From Patescibacteria group bacterium UBA6130 (GTDB taxonomy: Bacteria; Patescibacteriota; Microgenomatia; UBA12405; UBA6130), in the NCBI GenBank assembly GCA_002428285.1, contig DIVO01000024.1, positions 1-7,107 of the forward strand: a stretch of DNA of 7,107 nt. The letters are read 5' to 3'. Positions within the stretch are counted from its first letter, which is position 1, and each line of letters starts with the position of its first letter. The position numbers and the translations under genes were made by a program. Positions 1 through 6,398 of the stretch are shown piece after piece. The notes under the pieces are model-generated. The model worked only from the letters and a program-made list of their open reading frames with translations, was not told where the DNA came from and ran no database searches.

Positions 1-69
1 CCAAATTTCCGTTAGGTTTGGTTATACAACGAAGCTATTTTAAAGGAAATGCGTTTAGGATATTTCAGT

Positions 70-2643
70 TCACAAGAATGTGAGTAGAGAACCTTTTTTA
101 TCCACCTTTACAATTTGACCCTCTTTAATTTTGTTATCTATAATCATAATGGCGAGAGGATCAAGGATTTGATTTTGTATTAACCTCTTTAATGGTCTTG
201 CTCCGAAAGCTGGATCATACCCTTTTTCGGCAAGAAACTCTCTGGCTTTGGGGGAAATTTCAATTTTTATCTCTTGTTCTTTTAGTCTTTCTTCCACTTG
301 ATCGATTTGGAGGTCAACAATTTTTTGAATTTCTTTTTGAGATAGTGATTTAAAGATTACTATGTTATCAAGTCTATTGATAAATTCCGGCTTAAAATAG
401 CTATCGATCACCCGTCTTACCTCTTTTTCCATTTTTTCAGTTTTTTCTTTGCCTGCATATTCTTTAATAATGTCACTAGCTATGTTTGAGGTCATTATGA
501 TAACCGAGTTTTTAAAATCGACTGTTCTGCCTTTACCGTCGGTAAGTCTGCCGTCATCCATAACTTGAAGTAAGATGTTTAATACTTGAGGATGAGCTTT
601 TTCAATTTCATCAACAAGAATGACAGCATATGGTTTTCTTCTAATTGCTTCGGTTAATTGACCTCCTTCTTCAAATCCGACATATCCTGGAGGAGAGCCG
701 ATCAATCTGGCGACAGAATGTTGTTCCATGTACTCACTCATATCTAACCTAATCATGGCGTCTTCGTCGTCAAATAATACTTGAGCCAAGGCTTTTGCCA
801 ACTCTGTCTTTCCAACTCCTGTAGGTCCAACAAATAAAAATGAACCAATGGGTTTCCCTTTTTCTTTTATGCCTGCTCTGGCTCTTCTAATTGCGCCCGA
901 TACTTCTCTAACCGCCTCTTCTTGATTAACCAGTCTTTTGTGGATTTCCTTTTCAAGATTTATAAGTTTTTGTGATTCTGATGAAATTAATCTTGAAACA
1001 GGAATTCCTGTCCAGCGGGAAATGATAATGGCAATATCTTCCTCATCTACGCTTTCAGAAATCAATTTGTTTTCATCAGGAATTTTTGACCATTTATTTA
1101 TTAAATTATCTAACTCTTTTTGGGTTTGAGGTATTTTTCCATATTGAATTTCTGCGGCTTTATTAAGATCTAGCTCTCTTTGGGTTACTTGAAATTGTTG
1201 ATTTAATTCATCCAGTTTAGCTCTTTTCTCGTGTATCAGATCGATAATTGCCTTTTGAGATTCCCATTTAGATCTGAGATCCCTTTCTTTTTCTCTAGTA
1301 TTTTCTAGTTCTCTATTTATCTCCTCTCTCCTATGTTTTGCCTTTTCACTTTTGTCTTTTCTAATTGCCTGAAGTTCTATTTCTAACTGAGTGATTTTTC
1401 TTTTTAGATCATCAATGGTTGGTGGCATAGATTCGCTTTGCATTTTTAAGGATGAGGCGGCTTCATCGATGAGATCTATGGCTTTGTCGGGAAGAAATCT
1501 ATCAGAAATATATCTATCAGATAGTGTGGCAGCAGCTATTATGGCATCATCAGAAATTTCTACTCCGTGATGAGCCTCATATTTTTCCTTTAATCCTCTA
1601 AGTATTGATATTGTGTCTTCAAGAGTTGGTTCTTCTATGTACACTGGCTGAAATCTTCTTTCTAGAGCTGCGTCTTTCTCAATGTATTGTCTGTATTCAT
1701 TTAAAGTCGTAGCTCCGATTGCTCTTAAAGATCCTCTTGCTAAGGCTGGTTTAAGCATATTTGAGGCATCAACTGCACCCTCTGCCCCTCCTGCTCCAAC
1801 TATTGTGTGAAGTTCGTCAATAAATAATATATATTTATCTGGATTCTTTTCGACTTCGGTTAAAAGAGCTTTAAGTCTTTCTTCAAATTCTCCCCTATAT
1901 TTAGCTCCAGCCAGTAATGTCCCAATATCCAGGTTAACCAATTCCTTACCTTTAAGGCTATCGGGGACATCAGAGGCCACTATCCTTTGGGCTAGACCTT
2001 CGGCAATGGCAGTTTTACCCACTCCGGGATCACCAACAAGAACAGGATTATTTTTTCTTCTTCTTGAGAGAATTTGCATCACTCTTCTGATTTCTTGATC
2101 TCTGCCTATAACTGGATCCAATTTACCTTCCTTCGCAAGCGAAGTTAGATTTGTTGTATATTTTTCCAAAACGTTGTAAGTATTTTCCGGGTTAGGGTTG
2201 GAAGCTGATTGTGAACCTCTTATATTCATAATTTCCTCCTTAAGTTTTTGATAATTAATATTATGTTTTTCTAACAATAATTTTACCCTGCCGTTGGCCT
2301 GAGTCAAAGCAAGAATTAAATGTTCTCGAGAGATAAACTCATCCTCAAACTCCTGTGAGATGTGCTTGGCTTTATCTATTACTTGGGCTGTATCCTGAGA
2401 CAGATATATAGTTGATTGAGAGGTTATTTTGGGTAAGGAATCTATCTCTTTTTTAGTTTCTAGGATTAATTTTGACAGATCAATTAACTTTTTTAGCGAT
2501 TCTGATACTATCCCCTCTTTAGTTATTAAAGCGTACAAAATATGCAAGGGATCAATTTGGCTGTTGTTATTTTCTCGAGCAAGCTCTTGAGCAATAACCA
2601 GCGCTTCTTGAGATTTTTGTGTCAGTTTTTCTGGGTCAAGCAT
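70..2643 (-). CDS. clpB: ATP-dependent protein disaggregase ClpB (Hsp100)
   Basis: This is a complete 857-residue ClpB, close to the usual length for the family. ClpB is a cytosolic hexameric AAA+ machine that threads aggregated proteins through its pore together with DnaK. Residues 1-145 form the Clp N-domain. NBD1 has Walker A GDPGVGKT (204-211), pore loop KYRG (248-251), Walker B ILFIDE (272-277) and arginine-finger region ALERRF (326-331). A charged coiled-coil M-domain spans about 402-530, which separates ClpB from ClpA. NBD2 has Walker A GPTGVGKT (606-613), pore loop GYVG (653-656), Walker B VILVDE (674-679), NRLD (756-759) and sensor-2 GARPLKR (814-820). No ClpP-docking IGF/IGL loop was noticed. 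The start is fixed by an in-frame TGA five codons upstream with no other start codon between. No Shine-Dalgarno sequence precedes the ATG. It follows htpX by 53 bp on the same strand but has its own promoter. All catalytic motifs are intact. Confidence 0.98.
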   Translation of the reverse strand: MLDPEKLTQKSQEALVIAQELARENNNSQIDPLHILYALITKEGIVSESLKKLIDLSKLILETKKEIDSLPKITSQSTIYLSQDTAQVIDKAKHISQEFEDEFISREHLILALTQANGRVKLLLEKHNINYQKLKEEIMNIRGSQSASNPNPENTYNVLEKYTTNLTSLAKEGKLDPVIGRDQEIRRVMQILSRRRKNNPVLVGDPGVGKTAIAEGLAQRIVASDVPDSLKGKELVNLDIGTLLAGAKYRGEFEERLKALLTEVEKNPDKYILFIDELHTIVGAGGAEGAVDASNMLKPALARGSLRAIGATTLNEYRQYIEKDAALERRFQPVYIEEPTLEDTISILRGLKEKYEAHHGVEISDDAIIAAATLSDRYISDRFLPDKAIDLIDEAASSLKMQSESMPPTIDDLKRKITQLEIELQAIRKDKSEKAKHRREEINRELENTREKERDLRSKWESQKAIIDLIHEKRAKLDELNQQFQVTQRELDLNKAAEIQYGKIPQTQKELDNLINKWSKIPDENKLISESVDEEDIAIIISRWTGIPVSRLISSESQKLINLEKEIHKRLVNQEEAVREVSGAIRRARAGIKEKGKPIGSFLFVGPTGVGKTELAKALAQVLFDDEDAMIRLDMSEYMEQHSVARLIGSPPGYVGFEEGGQLTEAIRRKPYAVILVDEIEKAHPQVLNILLQVMDDGRLTDGKGRTVDFKNSVIIMTSNIASDIIKEYAGKEKTEKMEKEVRRVIDSYFKPEFINRLDNIVIFKSLSQKEIQKIVDLQIDQVEERLKEQEIKIEISPKAREFLAEKGYDPAFGARPLKRLIQNQILDPLAIMIIDNKIKEGQIVKVDKKGSLLTFL

Positions 2644-2649
2644 ATCGAA

Positions 2650-2679
2650 ATAATATCATAATTTAGCAAACAACTTCAA
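2650..2679 (-). promoter_or_regulatory. predicted sigma-70-type extended -10 promoter of clpB
   Basis: Read on the minus strand, a -35-like TTGAAG (2674-2679) is followed after 18 nt by TATTAT (2650-2655). The TG dinucleotide at 2657-2658 makes the -10 an extended one (TGATATTAT). Only six bases separate the -10 from the ATG, so a normal initiation distance puts the transcript start at or within 1 nt of the A of the start codon. This predicts a leaderless mRNA. It is a consensus match by eye only. Confidence 0.55.
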
Positions 2680-2689
2680 GGTCTGCTAT
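2663..2689. promoter_or_regulatory. CIRCE-like inverted repeat (possible HrcA operator) at the clpB promoter
   Basis: TTAGCAAAC, nine bases, then GTCTGCTAT. The two 9-base arms are complementary at 7 of 9 positions and the spacer is exactly the 9 bp of the CIRCE element (TTAGCACTC-N9-GAGTGCTAA). Against that consensus the left arm matches at 7 of 9 and the right arm at 6 of 9; the mismatches fall mostly at the inner CT/AG pair of each arm. The clpB -35 box lies across the spacer, so a bound repressor would block the promoter. In some bacteria, such as mycoplasmas, clpB is a known CIRCE target. The degenerate sequence and the lack of a second site in the window keep this tentative. Confidence 0.4.
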
Positions 2690-2696
2690 AAGATTT

Positions 2697-3587
2697 TTAA
2701 GTCATGGATCTTAACTGATTGATGCGATCTTCTATGGGAGGATGCGTAGAAAAAAGAGAAGATATGTTTTTTCTTAAACCCTTACTTTGGGAAAAAGGGT
2801 TAACAATAAATAAATGAGCTGTTGCAGTTGAAGCATTTTTTAATGGTTCGCTCAAAGATAATTTTTTGAGAGCATCAATTAATGCTTGAGGTTGTCTTGT
2901 AATTTTTGATCCTTGAGCATCAGCGAAATATTCTCTTCTTCTAGACAGAGCTAATTGAATTAGTTTGGCTGATAAGGGTGCCAAAATAAGCGCCATAACA
3001 CCTACCAGTAACAAAATACCTCCCGTGTTTCTACTATCTTTTCTTTGTCTCATGTGAATAGCCCAATCGCTTAGAATAGTAATCATTCCTGCAAGGATAG
3101 CGATAATAGTCATAAGTCTTATGTCGTAGTTAATGATGTGAGAAATCTCATGAGCAATTACTGCCTCAAGTTCGCTTCGGTTAAGATTATTTATTAAACC
3201 TGTTGTCACACAGATAACTGCATGTTGGGGATCTCTTCCGGTAGCAAAAGCGTTCATAGCATTTGACTCAATTACATAAAGCTTTGGAAGGGGTATTTGT
3301 GTGGCCAGAGCTAAGTTCTCTGCTGAAGTATAGAAATTGAAGTGTTCTTGTCTATTTGCTGGCTTGGCATTTGTTAGGGTAAGGACAATTTTATCTCCCG
3401 AATAATAGCTGACCAAGGCGGAACCAATGGAGAATACCGCTGCCAGGATGATTACTGATGGATCTGTGCCGAATATTTGACCAAGAAGCCAGACAAATCC
3501 AACCACAAAAACAACAAATAATATCATGACAATTGCTGATCTTCTCTTATTAAAATCTACTTTCTCATAAACATTGTGCATTTCCAT
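2697..3587 (-). CDS. htpX: HtpX-family membrane zinc metalloprotease (M48)
   Basis: The 296-residue product has the normal HtpX length. HtpX is an inner-membrane zinc endoprotease that degrades misfolded membrane proteins with its active site facing the cytoplasm. Hydrophobic segments lie at about 17-36, 44-63, 156-173 and 189-212. The zinc and catalytic motif HEISH is at 146-150, and the third ligand is probably E219 in SRRREYFADA. The N-terminal VYEKVDFNKRRS block and the C-terminal STHPPIEDRI block are typical of the family. Translation probably begins at the first ATG, 3 nt after the lemA stop; a second ATG two codons later is possible. Neither has a clear Shine-Dalgarno sequence, so translational coupling to lemA is likely. 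lemA-htpX pairs are common in bacteria. No convincing terminator separates htpX from clpB, so read-through into clpB is possible. Confidence 0.96.
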   Translation of the reverse strand: MEMHNVYEKVDFNKRRSAIVMILFVVFVVGFVWLLGQIFGTDPSVIILAAVFSIGSALVSYYSGDKIVLTLTNAKPANRQEHFNFYTSAENLALATQIPLPKLYVIESNAMNAFATGRDPQHAVICVTTGLINNLNRSELEAVIAHEISHIINYDIRLMTIIAILAGMITILSDWAIHMRQRKDSRNTGGILLLVGVMALILAPLSAKLIQLALSRRREYFADAQGSKITRQPQALIDALKKLSLSEPLKNASTATAHLFIVNPFSQSKGLRKNISSLFSTHPPIEDRINQLRSMT

Positions 3588-3590
3588 GTA

Positions 3591-4172
3591 TTACAGGTTG
3601 ACTTTTGGGGATTTCATCTCTTCATTATTCACTTCAAGATGTTCACCGGATGTTGGAGTTTTAATGCCCTCTTCTTGTTTAAAACTGAACAAAGATGCAA
3701 TCCACATGCTTGGAATTGTGGCTAATTTAGTATTGTAATCAGCGGATAAATCGATTAGGGTTCTTCGAGAATACATAATTTTATCAGCAGTATCCCGTAA
3801 TTCACCCATTAATTGTTGGACAATTTCTGAACCTTTTATCTCAGGATTGCTTTCTAAAACAACTCTTATAGAACCCAAAGCAGCATTTAATTTTTCCTGA
3901 GAATCAAGCATTTTTTGAGCACTTCCTGATTCTACGGCACTCATAACAGATTTTCTGGCATCAGTTAATTTATCAAAGATATCTTTTTCATGTTTTAAAT
4001 ATCCTTTGGCTGATGATTCCAAATTTGGAATTAACTCTGCTTGTCTTTTCAGCTGATTTCCAATTTCTTGGATAGATGCCTTAATCCTAACTTGTAGTGT
4101 TTTAAGAGAGTTATATGTCAATAAAATGTAACCACCGATAACTAAAACTGCTACTAATAAAAATATTTCCAT
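3591..4172 (-). CDS. lemA: LemA family membrane protein
   Basis: The 193-residue product has one N-terminal transmembrane helix (about 3-19) followed by a long helical domain. Family signatures are visible: YNSLKTLQVRIKASIQEI (20-37), QLKRQAELIPNL (40-51), GYLKHEKD (57-64), SRRTLIDLSADYN (135-147) and IPSMWIASLFSFK (153-165). LemA proteins have an unclear molecular role; the fold is a helical bundle and the gene is often next to htpX. The last 28 residues or so are a polar, probably disordered tail. A Shine-Dalgarno sequence (AAAGGA, 4177-4182) lies 4 nt before the ATG. It is the first gene of the lemA-htpX unit and has its own promoter 53-81 nt upstream. The family call is firm; the role as partner or regulator of HtpX is inferred from context. 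Confidence 0.95.
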   Translation of the reverse strand: MEIFLLVAVLVIGGYILLTYNSLKTLQVRIKASIQEIGNQLKRQAELIPNLESSAKGYLKHEKDIFDKLTDARKSVMSAVESGSAQKMLDSQEKLNAALGSIRVVLESNPEIKGSEIVQQLMGELRDTADKIMYSRRTLIDLSADYNTKLATIPSMWIASLFSFKQEEGIKTPTSGEHLEVNNEEMKSPKVNL

Positions 4173-4176
4173 TTTT

Positions 4177-4182
4177 TCCTTT
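4177..4182 (-). promoter_or_regulatory. Shine-Dalgarno sequence of lemA
   Basis: On the minus strand AAAGGA precedes the lemA ATG by 4 nt within a purine-rich AATAAAGGAAAAA stretch. It supports the chosen start and contrasts with clpB and polX, which have no such sequence. Confidence 0.7.
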
Positions 4183-4190
4183 ATTAAAAA

Positions 4191-4212
4191 TTAATATTTA
4201 ATATATATTACC
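4191..4212. repeat. AT-rich leader repeat, copy 1 (lemA leader)
   Basis: TTAATATTTAATATAT (16 bases, plus strand) followed after two bases (A, then T) by TACC. The same 16-mer followed by TTACC occurs at 6344-6364, with only a 1-nt indel between the copies. This copy lies in the predicted 5' leader of lemA, between the -10 box and the ribosome binding site. The two genes are transcribed in opposite directions, so their RNAs carry opposite strands of the element. Chance similarity of AT-rich sequence cannot be excluded. Confidence 0.4.
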
Positions 4213-4224
4213 TTATTACATTTA

Positions 4225-4253
4225 ATTTTATTTCAAGAAAGTGAAAATTTCAA
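4225..4253 (-). promoter_or_regulatory. predicted sigma-70-type promoter of lemA-htpX
   Basis: On the minus strand TTGAAA (4248-4253) is separated by exactly 17 nt from TAAAAT (4225-4230), each 5 of 6 to consensus. A second TTGAAA lies within the spacer. Initiation near 4218 would give a leader of about 45 nt that contains the AT-rich repeat and the Shine-Dalgarno sequence. It sits 32 bp beyond the polX stop, and no hairpin-plus-T-run terminator lies between, so polX read-through may add to lemA transcription. Confidence 0.6.
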
Positions 4254-4284
4254 GTTTATACATAAGGCAGATGTTCTCGGGAGA

Positions 4285-6066
4285 TTATTTTAGATTAAAA
4301 AATTTTTTAATGTCTGTTGTGCTTTTGGTGTTAAGAATATCCTTTTTTTCGGCCCATCCCCTTTGTGCGACATAGACCCCATATTTCATAAGATCCATAT
4401 GATTTACCCTGTGAGAATCTGAATTAATAACAAGTAAGACGCCTGCCTCAATTGCTCTTTTAACCATTGTATCCGGAAGATCTTGTCTCTCTGGCCATGA
4501 ATTAATTTCCAATGCTTTATTATTTTTCAAACAAAATTCAAATATTTTATCCCAGTCTGCCTCATAGGCCTCTCTTTTTTGAATTTTTCTACCCGTTGGA
4601 TGACCTAAAATTTTTATTTTAGGGTGTGAAAGCCCTTTAATTATTCTGTTCGTCATCGCTTTATTATTTATGTTAAAGTTGGTATGTATAGAGGCAATAG
4701 CATAGTCTAAGTAGGTTAAAGCTTTATCTGGGATTGCAAGGTTTCCATCAGGTTTTATATCTATTTCAAGCCCGTTAAATATTTTTATGTCATATTTTTT
4801 TGAACTAGAATAATTTAATTTATCAATATAGTCTCTTTTATCCTTTAGAATCGATATAAAGTCCGCCTCGTTGTGTTTATTCTGTGAGGGGTTGTGTTCA
4901 CTAAATCCCAAATATTGATAACCTAAAATATTAGCTTTCTTTATCATTTGCTCAAAAGTGCTTTTGCCTAAATCATGGCTGGGTTCGATGGGATAGCTAG
5001 AATGAAGATGAAGATCCCCTTTTATATCTTTTAATTTAATTAGCCTGGGTAGATTGTGACTTAAGGCAGCTTCAATTTCTCCATTGTCTTCCCTGATTTC
5101 CGGCGGGATATAATCTAAGCCAAGTTTTTGATAAAAATCGATCTCATTACTAAATTTCATTAATTTATTTGATTTTATTTTTTTTATTCCATATTCCGAA
5201 AGACTTAAACCTTTTTTTCTTGCAAATTCTCTGAGTTTAATATTATGATCTTTGGAACCGGTAAAATGTTGGAGCATCGATCCCCATTCGCTTGGATCTT
5301 GAGCGCGTATATCTATTTGGATATTATTTCTCAAAAGAAGAGTGACTTTCTTATTGCCTTGATTCAAAACTTTTTTAATTTTAGGAAACTTTAAGATGTA
5401 ATTAATTGCTTTAGAAGGGTTTGAGGTTTTAATAGCAAGATCGATATCCCCTATGGTCGAGTTTTTTCTTCTCAGGCTTCCCAAAGCTTTTACTTCGTCA
5501 ATATACTGGCTTTTATTAAGAAAGTACTCGATTTCTTGGAAAAGATTATAAGCGTAAGGCAGAAGCATTCTTTCTATATTTTCCGACTCAACTCTTGTCC
5601 TGAGCAATGCTTGCAAAATATTGTCTTGAGTATCCTTGCCAAAGGATGAAATTTTTTCGATTTTTTTATCTTTTGCAGCTTTTTTTAATCTATCCAGAGC
5701 ATTTTTCTTAGACCATATATTTAATTCTTTGGCTAGCTTAAAAGCAGTTTTTGGACCAATTCCACTAACATTTATAAACTCTAAAACTGAGGGAGGAATT
5801 CCTTTGGTAATCTCTTTAAAATGCCTAACATCCCCATTTTTGAAAAGTTCATCTAAATGCTGAGCAATACTCGGACCAACTCCGGGAATACTGCTCAATC
5901 TTCCTTCATCATAATAATCTTTTACTTCTCTATTGAGGTGCTCTATGGTGACTGCAGCTCTCTGATAGGCTAAAATTCTGAATTTATCCTCGTTTTTGAT
6001 TTCATAAGCTGCAGAAATAAATTCTAGAAGTCGAGAAATTTCTTTATTCGTAAAGTATTTTGTCAT
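4285..6066 (-). CDS. polX: DNA polymerase/3'-5' exonuclease PolX
   Basis: The 593-residue product is slightly longer than Bacillus PolX (about 570). It is a repair enzyme of the family X polymerases that fills short gaps and carries a PHP exonuclease domain. The N-terminal 8-kDa-like part has helix-hairpin-helix motifs IPGVGPS (60-66) and VSGIGPKTA (100-108). The nucleotidyltransferase site is GSLRRKNSTIGDIDL (196-210) with D207 and D209, and a third Asp, D252, in IQIDIRA. The PHP domain starts at about 349 with DLHLHS (H352, H354) and continues with E390-H391, E434, H461, H489 (HPTGR), E520 and D550-H552 (NSDSH). Most metal ligands are kept; the usual ITDHS is FSEHN, a D-to-E change. The start is fixed by an in-frame TGA two codons upstream. 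There is no Shine-Dalgarno sequence, and the -10 box abuts the ATG. Both activities look intact. Confidence 0.96.
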   Translation of the reverse strand: MTKYFTNKEISRLLEFISAAYEIKNEDKFRILAYQRAAVTIEHLNREVKDYYDEGRLSSIPGVGPSIAQHLDELFKNGDVRHFKEITKGIPPSVLEFINVSGIGPKTAFKLAKELNIWSKKNALDRLKKAAKDKKIEKISSFGKDTQDNILQALLRTRVESENIERMLLPYAYNLFQEIEYFLNKSQYIDEVKALGSLRRKNSTIGDIDLAIKTSNPSKAINYILKFPKIKKVLNQGNKKVTLLLRNNIQIDIRAQDPSEWGSMLQHFTGSKDHNIKLREFARKKGLSLSEYGIKKIKSNKLMKFSNEIDFYQKLGLDYIPPEIREDNGEIEAALSHNLPRLIKLKDIKGDLHLHSSYPIEPSHDLGKSTFEQMIKKANILGYQYLGFSEHNPSQNKHNEADFISILKDKRDYIDKLNYSSSKKYDIKIFNGLEIDIKPDGNLAIPDKALTYLDYAIASIHTNFNINNKAMTNRIIKGLSHPKIKILGHPTGRKIQKREAYEADWDKIFEFCLKNNKALEINSWPERQDLPDTMVKRAIEAGVLLVINSDSHRVNHMDLMKYGVYVAQRGWAEKKDILNTKSTTDIKKFFNLK

Positions 6067-6073
6067 GTATCAT

Positions 6074-6100
6074 ATTTTACCAAATCGTTGATTAAGGCAA
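6074..6100 (-). promoter_or_regulatory. predicted extended -10 promoter of polX (leaderless)
   Basis: On the minus strand TGGTAAAAT (TG extension at 6081-6082, -10 at 6074-6079) lies 7 nt before the polX ATG. A -35-like TTGCCT (6095-6100) is 15 nt upstream, a short spacer that an extended -10 can tolerate. The predicted transcript starts 0-2 nt from the start codon. An overlapping TATGAT (6069-6074) is an alternative -10 but lacks a -35 at normal spacing and would place the start inside the gene. Confidence 0.45.
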
Positions 6101-6116
6101 GCATTTTTGATATCAT
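6088..6116 (+). promoter_or_regulatory. predicted extended -10 promoter of tRNA-Asp
   Basis: TTGATT (6088-6093), a 17-nt spacer, then TATCAT (6111-6116) preceded by TG one base upstream (TGATATCAT). Initiation near 6123 would leave a short 5' leader of about 9 nt before the mature tRNA at 6132. The region overlaps the divergent polX promoter. Confidence 0.6.
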
Positions 6117-6131
6117 CAGTTAGGTTTAAAT

Positions 6132-6205
6132 GGGGTTGTAGCTCAATTGGTTAGAGCATCCGCCTGTCACGCGGAAGGTTGCGGGTTCGAGTCCCGTCAG
6201 CCCCG
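6132..6205 (+). tRNA. trnD: tRNA-Asp (anticodon GTC)
   Basis: The 74-nt gene folds into a normal cloverleaf. The acceptor GGGGTTG pairs with CAGCCCC, the D-stem is GCTC/GAGC, the anticodon stem is TCCGC/GCGGA around loop CTGTCAC (anticodon GTC), and the T-stem is GCGGG/CCCGT around TTCGAGT. The discriminator is G73, as expected for aspartate tRNA. CCA is not encoded (the next bases are CAG), so it must be added by a nucleotidyltransferase. Confidence 0.97.
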
Positions 6206-6211
6206 CAGCGT

Positions 6212-6306
6212 AAGAATATTTTTGCAAAGCGAATTACGTTCAACGTTGCTATTTTCGGAGATACCGAAACATTAATTCATTTTCTAGTCCTAAAATATTC
6301 TTTTTT
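6212..6306 (+). terminator. structured trailer with T-run after tRNA-Asp (terminator or small RNA)
   Basis: AAGAATATTTT (6212-6222) and AAAATATTCTT (6292-6302) form a perfect 11-bp inverted repeat, and the right arm runs into six T's (6301-6306). The 69 nt between them contain a 6-bp hairpin TTTCGG-AGATA-CCGAAA (6253-6269) and a weaker stem GCAA[AG]CG/CGTTGC (6224-6231 with 6244-6249). Together they would form a three-way junction ending in a U-tract. The simplest reading is the transcription end of the tRNA-Asp unit. The outer stem is AU-rich and its loop is long for a classic terminator, so a small structured RNA is an alternative. No protein gene is seen here. Confidence 0.35.
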
Positions 6307-6312
6307 CATATA

Positions 6313-6340
6313 TTTACATAAAGTTGACTTCTGATATACT
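6313..6340 (+). promoter_or_regulatory. predicted extended -10 promoter of the LysM gene
   Basis: TTTACA (6313-6318, 5 of 6 to consensus), a 16-nt spacer, then TATACT (6335-6340, 5 of 6) with the TG extension (TGATATACT). Initiation near 6347 gives a leader of about 52 nt. A TTGACT at 6324-6329 lies inside the spacer and could serve a weaker downstream start with TAATAT, but the spacing (15 nt) is poorer. Confidence 0.55.
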
Positions 6341-6343
6341 AAG

Positions 6344-6364
6344 TTAATATTTAATATATTTACC
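6344..6364. repeat. AT-rich leader repeat, copy 2 (LysM gene leader)
   Basis: TTAATATTTAATATAT followed directly by TTACC. It matches copy 1 at 4191-4212 except for one inserted base. It lies just after the -10 box in the predicted 5' leader of the LysM gene. Confidence 0.4.
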
Positions 6365-6380
6365 CCTGCCCACTCAAGAA

Positions 6381-6389
6381 AGGTGGTGA
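6381..6389 (+). promoter_or_regulatory. Shine-Dalgarno sequence that fixes the GTG start of the LysM gene
   Basis: AGGTGGTGA is strongly complementary to the 16S rRNA 3' end; its GGTGA part ends 9 nt before GTG at 6399. An in-frame TGA (6387-6389) lies inside it, which excludes longer versions of the protein. Confidence 0.75.
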
Positions 6390-6398
6390 ATTTTATTT

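Noticed and set aside
1..21. CCAAA/TTTGG inverted repeat downstream of clpB as a terminator.
   Set aside because: The stem has 5 bp with an 11-nt loop, and no T-run in the clpB direction can be seen before the window ends.
3..83. Plus-strand reading frame open from the window edge to TGA at 81-83, possibly the 3' end of a convergent gene overlapping the end of clpB.
   Set aside because: It has only 26 codons and no recognisable motif. A second plus frame is also open up to a TAA at 41-43, so chance openness is likely.
938..1129. 63-codon plus-strand frame inside clpB.
   Set aside because: It is the antisense shadow of a well-conserved part of clpB, with no ribosome binding site or family resemblance.
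4231..4250. TTTCA/TGAAA inverted repeat as a polX terminator or operator.
   Set aside because: It is a weak 5-bp AT-rich stem made of the two TTGAAA motifs of the lemA promoter, with no T-run.
5636..5863. 75-codon plus-strand frame inside polX.
   Set aside because: It is antisense to the helix-hairpin-helix region of PolX and has no independent support.
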